From: Deltaproteobacteria bacterium
GTDB taxonomy: Bacteria; Desulfobacterota; Desulfobacteria; Desulfobacterales; JAFDCJ01
Direction of reading: 5' to 3'
Length of the DNA: 64,000 bases
Assembly (NCBI GenBank): GCA_019312835.1
Contig: JAFDCJ010000435.1
Span: 1-64,000 of the forward strand
Part shown: in pieces, positions 38,424 to 46,984 of the stretch
Layout: every line of letters begins with the position of its first letter
Position numbering within the stretch: position 1 is the first letter of the stretch
Made by a program: the position numbers and the translations under genes
Notes under the pieces: generated by a model
The model's database searches: none
Seen by the model: only the letters and a program-made list of their open reading frames with translations
What the model was told of the DNA's origin: nothing

Positions 38424-41063
38424 ATGTCCAACAAGGAAAAATCGCCGCCTTCTCGCTCCAACGAATCGCCGCGCGGGTGGATATTAAAACTCCTGCGCGG
38501 TTCCTATGACCACTACACCTGCCTGCTACCGGACAAACTGGGCAGCTTCTCCAATCTGCTGCTCAAGCTTTTCTATTCGGGCATCAAGGTGGATGGCCAG
38601 CAAACCGAAATTCTTCAAAAGCTGGAACAAGACGCCATTGTCGTTTATATAACGAAGTTTAAAAATTTTTTTGAGTATCTCTTTTACTATAGTCGCTACC
38701 GACAGCAAAAGCTGCCCTATCCTCAAATAGGATTTGACTACAAAGTCTATATCTGGCAGCCATTATCGCGGCTGTTGAGGATTTTTCTGTCCAAACTGGA
38801 TTTCCTCCTGAAGTATCAGGCCTTGCCGGATCCTTATGGCCGAGGCTATATCAAACAAGAGTTGATCAACGGCCGCTGCGGATTCCTGTCACTGGTCGGG
38901 AAAAAAATATTTCACCGCCGGTTCGTCAAAGCGGATACGGATCCGGTTCATTATCTGATCGAAATCCAAAAATCCATTGACCGGCCGATTTACCTGGTGC
39001 CCCAGCTCATGTTTTTCAGTAAGACCGCCCGCCGTGAAAATCCAACCTTAATCGACATAATTTTCGGGCCCAAGGACAAACCCGGAAACATCAGAAGGCT
39101 GGTTACCCTGTTTAAAAACAGCGGCAGGGTTTTTGTGGAGGTATCCGAGCCGCTGAATTTAAAACATTACCTGAATTCGGAGGAGACCCGCAACCAGACC
39201 ACCGAGTATCAATCCTTATTGCTGCGCCGCGACCTGCTGGTTCAGCTCAACGCGCATCGCCAGAGTATTACAGGGCCGGTGCGCAAATCCAGGGAGGAGC
39301 TCAAGGAGAGCATTTTAACCACCGAACGTTTTCAACGCTTTATGGAGACCTATGCGGAGAACCGGGATATTCCCATCTACCAGGTGCGCCGCAAGGCCGA
39401 TGCCTATATCGAAGAAATTGCCGCCAACTATAAGCCGGCCTTTATCAAGGTGGCATCGGTCATTGTGGGTTGGATCATCCGGACGATGTTTGACGGATTT
39501 ACGACCAATCAGGACGTCCTTAACCGCGTCAAAAACATGTCCCTGAAAGGGCCGCTGGTATTAATACCCAGCCATAAGAGCCATATCGATTACCTCATCG
39601 TGGATTATGTCCTTTACCACAGCAACTTGCCGGTGCCGCATATTGCTGCCGGAAAAAATCTATCATTCTGGCCGATGGGGCCCCTGTTTCGCAGCGGCGG
39701 CGCCTTTTTCCTGCGTCGATCCTTTAGGGGTGCGGTGCTCTATTCAAAGGTGTTCGCTGAATACGTCCATAAATTGCTGGAAGAGGGCTATAATGTTGAG
39801 CAATTCATCGAAGGCGGCCGCAGCCGCACCGGTAAGTTGCTGATGCCCAAGCTGGGGCTTCTGTCGATTCTGATGAATGCCTATAAGAATGGCGCATGCA
39901 AGGACATGCTGATTGTGCCGATCTATGTTGGCTACGACCGCATCATTGAGGAAAAGTCCTATCTGCACGAACTCGGCGGCGGCCAGAAAGAGCCTGAGAA
40001 TATACTCCAGGTATTGCAGGCCCGTAAATTTTTGAAAAAGCGTTACGGTAAGATCTACATCCAGTTTCATGAGCCTTTTTCCGTCAACCAGCTGTTGCGC
40101 CAGTATGATACCCCGGTGACGGAAATGAGTTCCAAAGAGCTAAATGGCTTCATTCGCAAGCTGGGCTACCAGATCATAAATGCCATTAACCGGGTTACGG
40201 TGGTAACACCGCATGGACTGGTCGCCGGTGCGCTGCTGAATTTTTCGAAAGAAAAATTTTCCATCAAAGAGCTCCACTCCGTATTGGCTGCTTATATGAG
40301 ACACCTGGCCATGCAAAACGCTAAACTGGCTGATACCCTCGTTCCGGATCAACACAGGGCTTTTGAAAAGGTGGTGGCATCGTATACCCAAAGAAAGTTC
40401 ATCGAACCACTGTCCAAAAACGATGAAGAAACCAAAGGCGACAAAGAGTACTTGATCAATGAGAGCCGCCGGCCCTATCTGGAATATTACAAAAACACCT
40501 GTATTTCTTTTTTCATTCCGGCGGCTTACACTGCCATGGCCATTTTGGAAAGAGACAGTTTCCGGTTTTCCGCCTCGGATCTGCATCCCAGATACGGATT
40601 CTGGCAGAAGTTTTTCAAGCATGAATTTGCTTATGATGTGGATATCGGTTCAGAGTTCCATGTCCGCAAATGCATAAAATCCTTTATAGACGAAGGTATG
40701 GTCATCCCCCATCAAACCATGCCCGACACCTATGATGTCACCCCGGCCGGCTTTCGCAAACTGAAGATATTCGCCCTATTCCTTAAAACCTATTTCGAAT
40801 CTTACTGGATCGTGCTCAACTTCTACATGCGCAACCCCCAGAACGCCGTCAAACCCAAAGATCGCATAAAGAAAATAACGGCACGGGGCAATCGCATGTA
40901 CAAGCGTAAAGAAATCGAGCGTAAAGAAGCCCTGTCAAAGGTTACCTATCAAAATGCCATTGAAATGTTCTCCAGCCGGGGCATCAGAGGCTCCGACGAC
41001 ACGGAAAAAATTGAAGAATACGCCGCCGCTCTGCAAAATGCCATGAAATACCTGCAACCGTAA
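38424..41063 (+). CDS. PlsB-type glycerol-3-phosphate acyltransferase
   Basis: LIPSHKSHIDYLIVDYVL, AAGKNLSFWPMGPLFRSGGAFFLRR, FIEGGRSRTGKLLMPKLGLL, VPIYVGYDRIIEE. Confidence 0.88.
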   Translation: MSNKEKSPPSRSNESPRGWILKLLRGSYDHYTCLLPDKLGSFSNLLLKLFYSGIKVDGQQTEILQKLEQDAIVVYITKFKNFFEYLFYYSRYRQQKLPYPQIGFDYKVYIWQPLSRLLRIFLSKLDFLLKYQALPDPYGRGYIKQELINGRCGFLSLVGKKIFHRRFVKADTDPVHYLIEIQKSIDRPIYLVPQLMFFSKTARRENPTLIDIIFGPKDKPGNIRRLVTLFKNSGRVFVEVSEPLNLKHYLNSEETRNQTTEYQSLLLRRDLLVQLNAHRQSITGPVRKSREELKESILTTERFQRFMETYAENRDIPIYQVRRKADAYIEEIAANYKPAFIKVASVIVGWIIRTMFDGFTTNQDVLNRVKNMSLKGPLVLIPSHKSHIDYLIVDYVLYHSNLPVPHIAAGKNLSFWPMGPLFRSGGAFFLRRSFRGAVLYSKVFAEYVHKLLEEGYNVEQFIEGGRSRTGKLLMPKLGLLSILMNAYKNGACKDMLIVPIYVGYDRIIEEKSYLHELGGGQKEPENILQVLQARKFLKKRYGKIYIQFHEPFSVNQLLRQYDTPVTEMSSKELNGFIRKLGYQIINAINRVTVVTPHGLVAGALLNFSKEKFSIKELHSVLAAYMRHLAMQNAKLADTLVPDQHRAFEKVVASYTQRKFIEPLSKNDEETKGDKEYLINESRRPYLEYYKNTCISFFIPAAYTAMAILERDSFRFSASDLHPRYGFWQKFFKHEFAYDVDIGSEFHVRKCIKSFIDEGMVIPHQTMPDTYDVTPAGFRKLKIFALFLKTYFESYWIVLNFYMRNPQNAVKPKDRIKKITARGNRMYKRKEIERKEALSKVTYQNAIEMFSSRGIRGSDDTEKIEEYAAALQNAMKYLQP

Positions 41064-41069
41064 AATGTC

Positions 41070-41466
41070 CGTTATTGGTTATTCGTGATTTGTTATTAGT
41101 TAGAAAAACACAGCTGTTCAGATAAATCTGAGTTAGGGGAAAACACCTTCAAATTTCCAGGATTACCGCCTGCAATGTAATAACCTTGCTGCTGTCTTTT
41201 TGTCATTCCAGCGCAGGAGCCTGTGTCAGAATGTCAGCAAGCACCTAATTTCTGATTGTCATGCCGGACTTGATCCGACCTCCAGTATTGTAGAGCGTTT
41301 AGAATTACCTGGAGGCCGGGTCCAGCCCGGAATGACGAGAGGCGGTATTTGTGGTTTTTACAATTGCGACATACCCTGGCAGGCGGGAATCCAGAAGCTG
41401 TCCAAACCCGACGCAGTCATCAATCTGAATCGCACCGATTAACCAATAACGATTAACGAATAACGC
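41070..41466. repeat. inverted-arm element with nested CGTCATTCC-type palindromes
   Basis: cgttattggtt (41070-41080)/aaccaataacg (41441-41451); inner gtcatgccggacttgatccgacctccag (41258-41285)/ctggaggccgggtccagcccggaatgac (41309-41336). Confidence 0.8.
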
Positions 41467-41526
41467 CCGCCATTTATTTCACCCATTGTCGGGTTTACAT
41501 CTACCGTTGGTAAGTGAATCAAAAAT

Positions 41527-43242
41527 ATGAAGGCTCTAATTTTGGCGGCGGGTCTCGGTACGCGCCTGCAACCCTATACCAATCATACACCGAAGCCCTT
41601 GTTCACCATTGCCGGCCGTCCCCTGCTGGATATTATCATCGACAACCTCCAGATGGCCGGCTGCGAAGCGGTTATGATTAACACCCACCATCTTCACCGC
41701 GAAATTGAAACCTTTGTGGCCGAACGCAGCTATGGCATACCGGTATCGACCCGGTACGAGCCGCAGATTCTCGGTACGGGCGGCGCCATGAAAAATCTGG
41801 CCGATTTTTGGGATCAGCGCCCGTTTATGGTCATCAATGCCGATATCGTTGCCGACATTGACCTGGCAGCCGTTTACCGGACCCACTGCCGGGAATATCC
41901 CCCGGCGACCCTGGTGCTTTGCGACGACCCTGCTTTTAACAGCGTTGTGGTGGAACAAAACAAATGGATTAAAGGATTTCGCAACCGGCAGCAGGTTGCC
42001 GAACCGGCCGGTGAACACCTGCTGACCTTTACCGGCATTCAGGTGCTGGACCCGCTGGTGCTGGAATATATCCCGGATAAATCGGCATACAGCAGCATCG
42101 ACGCTTTTAAAAAAATACTGACCGAAGGCAAAAGCCTGCAGGCCTATATCATGCCGGATGGAAAATGGCGGGATATCGGAACGACGGAGCGATATCGCCG
42201 GACGGCTCTGGAAGCCGCTGTGCCCCGGGCTTTTAACGCGGCCTTCGGAGAAATCCCCGACCTTGCGGTAGCGCAGAAAAAGCTCAAAGGGGACGGATCA
42301 GAGAGGCAATGGTACCGGCTAAAGGCCGGCAAACACACCCTGATTATGGCCGATCACGGCATCCGTGCGCACCGGTCGGTGTCCGAGGTCGACGCCTTTG
42401 TCCATATCGGGCGACATTTGTATCGCCAGGGGGTTTCAGTTCCTGAGATTTATTTCTGCGATCCCTTCAGTGGTCTGGTTTTCTTGGAGGATCTGGGCGA
42501 TGTCAGCCTCCAGCAGGCCGCAGCGTCAGCCGTCGATACCCAAGCCCTCGTAAGTCTTTATCAGGCGGTCATTGATCAGCTGGTCACGTTATCCCTGCGG
42601 GGTGCAGACAAGTTTAACCCGGCCTGGACCTATCAGTCGGCCCGCTATGATCGGGAGCTGATTATCGAAAAAGAATGCCGCTATTTCCAGGAAGCTTTTT
42701 TAAAAGATTATTTAGGCCTGCCGGCGCGGTTTGAGGATCTGGCCGGTGACTTCGAGTCGTTAGCCCGAAAAGCGCTGCAATACTCCCAGACCGGTTTTAT
42801 GCATCGCGATATGCAATCACGCAACATAATGGTTAAAAACAACCAGGTTTACTTTATCGATTTTCAGGGCGGACGCTTCGGCCCCCTTCCATACGATCTT
42901 GCCTCCCTGCTGATTGATCCTTATGTTGAACTACCGGCGGACATCCGGGCGCAATTGCTCGGTTACAGTATCGATGCGTTATCGCAGCAAACCATCGTCG
43001 AGCGGGAAGAATTTCGCCGCTGTTTCAGCTACTGCTGCCTGACACGCAACCTTCAAATTCTGGGGGCTTTTGCCTATTTGAGCAACGTCGGAGGCAAGCG
43101 TTATTTCGAGGCTTATATCCCCGCGGCCATGCAAACCCTGATATCCCAACTGCGGGCCCGCAGCCGGGATGAGTTTCCAGCATTGACCGCCACGGCGGCA
43201 AAAGCCCACGATCTGCTGCAAAAGGCTGGCAGGGCAACTTAG
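41527..43242 (+). CDS. fusion of MurU-like nucleotidyltransferase and AmgK-like sugar kinase
   Basis: N-terminal KALILAAGLGTRLQPYTNHTPKPLFTIAGRPLLD; C-terminal APH-fold HRDMQSRNIMVKNNQVYFIDFQGGRFGPLPYDLASLL. Confidence 0.88.
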   Translation: MKALILAAGLGTRLQPYTNHTPKPLFTIAGRPLLDIIIDNLQMAGCEAVMINTHHLHREIETFVAERSYGIPVSTRYEPQILGTGGAMKNLADFWDQRPFMVINADIVADIDLAAVYRTHCREYPPATLVLCDDPAFNSVVVEQNKWIKGFRNRQQVAEPAGEHLLTFTGIQVLDPLVLEYIPDKSAYSSIDAFKKILTEGKSLQAYIMPDGKWRDIGTTERYRRTALEAAVPRAFNAAFGEIPDLAVAQKKLKGDGSERQWYRLKAGKHTLIMADHGIRAHRSVSEVDAFVHIGRHLYRQGVSVPEIYFCDPFSGLVFLEDLGDVSLQQAAASAVDTQALVSLYQAVIDQLVTLSLRGADKFNPAWTYQSARYDRELIIEKECRYFQEAFLKDYLGLPARFEDLAGDFESLARKALQYSQTGFMHRDMQSRNIMVKNNQVYFIDFQGGRFGPLPYDLASLLIDPYVELPADIRAQLLGYSIDALSQQTIVEREEFRRCFSYCCLTRNLQILGAFAYLSNVGGKRYFEAYIPAAMQTLISQLRARSRDEFPALTATAAKAHDLLQKAGRAT

Positions 43243-43273
43243 ACAACCTCGAGATCATTACGGGAGGTATTCA

Positions 43274-44104
43274 ATGAGCACAATCAACGTCATGGTAAAC
43301 GGTCTGCCCGGAAATCTGGCCCGATTGGTTGCCGGGCATTTATCAAAAGACGGGCGGTTTAAGCTTGTGCCTTATTCGTTGACCGGCCCGGAGATCCAGG
43401 AAACGGGCTGCAGCGTAAGCAACATCAGCGTGCAACTCATCCAGGCTGATCAAAGGGATTCGCAGATAGAGCAGATCAAGCAATCCCAGGGGGCGTTTCT
43501 GAGCGTGGATTTCACCCATCCGTCGGCCGTCAATTCCAATGCTGAATTTTATTGCCGTTTCGGGCTGCCGTTTGTAATGGGTACCACCGGTGGTGACTGT
43601 CAGAAACTCGAGGCGACGGTGGTCTCATCTTCCATCGCCGCTGTCATCGCGCCGAACATGGCCAAGCAAATTGTAGGGTTCCAGGCCATGATGGAGTATG
43701 CCGCCGATAATTTTCCGGGCCTGTTCCGGGGCTATACCCTCAACGTCAAGGAAAGCCATCAGCGGGGTAAAGCCGATACCAGCGGCACGGCTAAAGCAAT
43801 GGTCGGCTATTTCAACAAGCTGGGGGTTGCTTTTTCAACGGAGGATATTGTCAAGGTGCGGGAACCTGAAGATCAAAAAGCGCAGTGGGGAATCCCGGAT
43901 GAATATCTGTCCGGCCACGGGTGGCACACCTACACCCTGGTTTCAGAAGACCAGACCGTCCGATTCGAATTCACCCACAACGTCAACGGCCGCGAAGTTT
44001 ATGCTCGGGGAACCGTGGATGCGCTTTTATACCTGTTTGAAAAAGTCCAAACCGGTACCCGGGGCAAAATGTTTACCATGATCGATGTCCTGAAAAACAT
44101 CTAA
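43274..44104 (+). CDS. dapB: 4-hydroxy-tetrahydrodipicolinate reductase, plant-type
   Basis: LPFVMGTTGGDCQKLE, APNMAKQIVGFQAMMEYAA, KESHQRGKADTSGTAKA, FEFTHNVNGREVYARGTVDALLYL. Confidence 0.88.
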   Translation: MSTINVMVNGLPGNLARLVAGHLSKDGRFKLVPYSLTGPEIQETGCSVSNISVQLIQADQRDSQIEQIKQSQGAFLSVDFTHPSAVNSNAEFYCRFGLPFVMGTTGGDCQKLEATVVSSSIAAVIAPNMAKQIVGFQAMMEYAADNFPGLFRGYTLNVKESHQRGKADTSGTAKAMVGYFNKLGVAFSTEDIVKVREPEDQKAQWGIPDEYLSGHGWHTYTLVSEDQTVRFEFTHNVNGREVYARGTVDALLYLFEKVQTGTRGKMFTMIDVLKNI

Positions 44105-44309
44105 ACCCGACTTTGCAAGCCTCGGGCAGGCTTCCCGGCATATGCTAAATAAATAATAAATTCAGAATGTTATATAAGATCATATTTTAACCTGACCCTA
44201 TTCCTGATTGACACTGAGGGTATATTCATCTATGATTGATATAAGGCTCAAAAAATTTTTAACTGAATGAAAATATAGGGTATTTTTTCGGGCAGGAGTG
44301 ATTGCCGCA

Positions 44310-44490
44310 ACCATGGAATAATGGAATAGTGGGATGATGGCGTATTGGGAATTTGAATGACAGAATCCATCTTAAACTCACCTATCAATCCCAATCATAC
44401 CATTAATCCCCTATCACCGTATCTGAAGATCCATTTTTCTCAATATTCCAGTTTGCCAACCTTCCAATCGGGGCCAAACTCCGGCCTAAA
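44310..44490. repeat. inverted-arm word-repeat element (GGAATANTGG type)
   Basis: ccatggaataatggaatagtgggatgatggcgtattggga versus tatcaatcccaatcataccattaatccc...aatattccagtttgccaaccttccaatc. Confidence 0.65.
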
Positions 44491-44508
44491 CGGTCAAACG
44501 AGGTCTGA

Positions 44509-46824
44509 ATGAGCAATTCCGATGACAATTTGCTTCAGCGACCGGCAGGCACCGGATCCTCTTCTGGGAGCCCACCGTCAGCCCAGGCAAACGTTGCGGA
44601 AACGGACGCTGCCCTTCAGCCCCTGGAATTGGAACAGCTGGATCACTGGCGCATGCTGCTGGTCGATCTGGCTTACCATCTCAACGGCGCTTTTCGCGAT
44701 GCCCACTACTGGAAGGGTGCCAAATCCAGCAAAGATACCCCCGGTGAATTCATCAAAATCCTTTACGAACTCCAGCACATACCTCAAAACGACGGCGTGG
44801 TGCGAATTGAACACCGCGGAAGCCCCGGGGCCAAAATTCCTGAAAAATCAGATTATATCATTCGATTTGGCGGCCACCGGGTGGATATCGCTGCTGTTTC
44901 CGCACTGATAAAGCGCATCGGTATACGGGTCAAGCATATCGAGGGGCGTTTGATCAAATCGTTTGAGGGCTTTGCCGCCCGGGGCATGCAAACAATCCAC
45001 ATCACAATTCCGGATGGCTCAGATGAGGCATTGGAAAAAATGCATCTGAGCATGCACATCGCCTCCTGCTTTAGCAAAGCGGTTGAGGAGGATGCCCCCA
45101 TCGAGTACGTCAAAAACGACCAGGAATTTGCTTTAAAGCCGATATTAAACGAATTCGATCAGCCCGATCCCAACCTGACCCAGATAGCCGCCTTAAATGA
45201 TCTCAGTCCTCAGCATATGCAGGAAATGGTACAGAAAGTGGCGGCCCTGATGAAACGCGCCAATTTGGAAAGGTCCGGGCAGCAGCCGGCCAATGTCTAT
45301 CAGGCCATTTTTAATATCAAAAGCCTGCGCCAGAGATTGGACCGGCCAAGTATCGAATTGAACAGCGAGCAGGGGTCGCAGGCCGAACCGGATAGAAAAG
45401 GCGCGGCCACAGGGCCAGCGGCCAGGGGACGCGGTCCCGGCAGCGTGCCTGGCAAAATGGACCCGGCCGTGCTGAAGGCCAAGGTGGCCCAGTTTGTGAA
45501 GCAGGCCTACGGGGATTCGCCTGAAAAGGCCATTCAGGTAATGAGAACCATATACGGCCGCGATTACCATACGATCGACCTGGTCGCACTCGAGGGGCGC
45601 CTGCAGCTGATAACCGACCTTTTAACCACCCTGGAGGGCAGTGACAAGGGCCAGGCGTTGTTGGAAAACGTGCTGGAACGGATTCAGACCGGAATGGACC
45701 AGCTGCCCCGAGCGGTACTTGACGAGTTGATTTTCGACGGCGGCGAAATTCAAATCTGGGAAGAAGACCAGCCCAAAGCCATCGGCAAGGCCGGCGATAA
45801 CCTGTTAAATATTATCGACACCGCCAAGGACCGCTCCGCGGCCCGTCAAAAAAAGCGAGCGGCCATAAGAGTGGACGGAAAGTTTGGCGCCAACGATTTT
45901 GAACTGCTGTCCCAGACTTTTGAGATTTCCATTCAGGAGGCCGAAGAAATTGGCCGGTTGTTGAAAAGCTGTTTTGACAATCAGGGTAATTTCCAGCGAA
46001 CCCTTTTTGAAAAAAATGTGCCCGGATTTGCGGATCACCCCCGCAAGATATTCGAAATCCTATGGGCCCTTCTGCGGGAGATCCCCCGGCGCAGCGATCG
46101 GGTACCCTTTCTAAATTCCCTGCAGCTGCTGGTAAAAGAGATTCAGCAGCCCATGCAGGCCGCCAAGGTCCTGGTGTCAGACTTCATCCTTGATCCCCGT
46201 GGTGTCAGTTTTCCGGACCGCAACGCCCTGATGCTGGTCATCCAGTTTCTGCGCACCTATAACAAAGAAATCAATATGGATATCGAAATCACCCCGGAGG
46301 AGGTGTTGATGGTTCACAAAGGGCTGGATGCGGGGGTGGCGCGCTACCTGGCCTGGAAGATTGACGGGGAACACAAACGCTTTGTCGAAAAAATGGCCAC
46401 CATCCGCAGCAAGCTGATCCAGTCACTGGAACAGGCCGGCGGGGATGTCAATGTACTGCCGATTCGATTTTTATTGGCACTGGAAAGAGAAGCCCACATC
46501 CTCCTTGCGATTATCGGCGGTCAAACCGCCACGGACGTCATCCAGGAAGCTCTCAATGCGTACGGCAACCCTGGCTCGCGAATCTTTTTACTCAAAGAGA
46601 GCCCTGATTTTTTCACCAGTTTGCTGCAACACCTGGGTATATTGATACGGGGTATCGGCCGGGTGGGGCACGCGAAGGATTTCGCTCTGTTAGATGAAAT
46701 CCAGAAGCGGCAGCAAGGTTTTATGGACCTGTCAGCCGAACCGCGACACACCGCGCTGGTAAGACGCACCCTGGGCGCCATCGGCGCTGCCAAGCATGAA
46801 ATCGGTGTTAGGAATGGCGAATGA
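44509..46824 (+). CDS. 771-aa protein of unknown function
   Basis: Long ORF, no recognised family; G/R-rich central linker AATGPAARGRGPGSVPGK. Confidence 0.8.
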   Translation: MSNSDDNLLQRPAGTGSSSGSPPSAQANVAETDAALQPLELEQLDHWRMLLVDLAYHLNGAFRDAHYWKGAKSSKDTPGEFIKILYELQHIPQNDGVVRIEHRGSPGAKIPEKSDYIIRFGGHRVDIAAVSALIKRIGIRVKHIEGRLIKSFEGFAARGMQTIHITIPDGSDEALEKMHLSMHIASCFSKAVEEDAPIEYVKNDQEFALKPILNEFDQPDPNLTQIAALNDLSPQHMQEMVQKVAALMKRANLERSGQQPANVYQAIFNIKSLRQRLDRPSIELNSEQGSQAEPDRKGAATGPAARGRGPGSVPGKMDPAVLKAKVAQFVKQAYGDSPEKAIQVMRTIYGRDYHTIDLVALEGRLQLITDLLTTLEGSDKGQALLENVLERIQTGMDQLPRAVLDELIFDGGEIQIWEEDQPKAIGKAGDNLLNIIDTAKDRSAARQKKRAAIRVDGKFGANDFELLSQTFEISIQEAEEIGRLLKSCFDNQGNFQRTLFEKNVPGFADHPRKIFEILWALLREIPRRSDRVPFLNSLQLLVKEIQQPMQAAKVLVSDFILDPRGVSFPDRNALMLVIQFLRTYNKEINMDIEITPEEVLMVHKGLDAGVARYLAWKIDGEHKRFVEKMATIRSKLIQSLEQAGGDVNVLPIRFLLALEREAHILLAIIGGQTATDVIQEALNAYGNPGSRIFLLKESPDFFTSLLQHLGILIRGIGRVGHAKDFALLDEIQKRQQGFMDLSAEPRHTALVRRTLGAIGAAKHEIGVRNGE

Positions 46825-46933
46825 CGAATGTCGATTGATGAATGCAGGTGTCGCTGCGCTCCGTCTTTTTTTTAATAGATAGCATACCGTTATTCGATCC
46901 GCCACAGGCGGATCATTCGACCTTCGACATTCC
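46808..46933. repeat. inverted-arm word-repeat element overlapping a stop codon
   Basis: gaatggcgaatgacgaatgtcga ... tcgctgcgctccgtctttttttt ... cattcgaccttcgacattcc. Confidence 0.8.
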
Positions 46934-46984
46934 AGGGCGTTGTTCGACAAGTCTGTCAACACTTGTCAACTTCAGATGATATCT

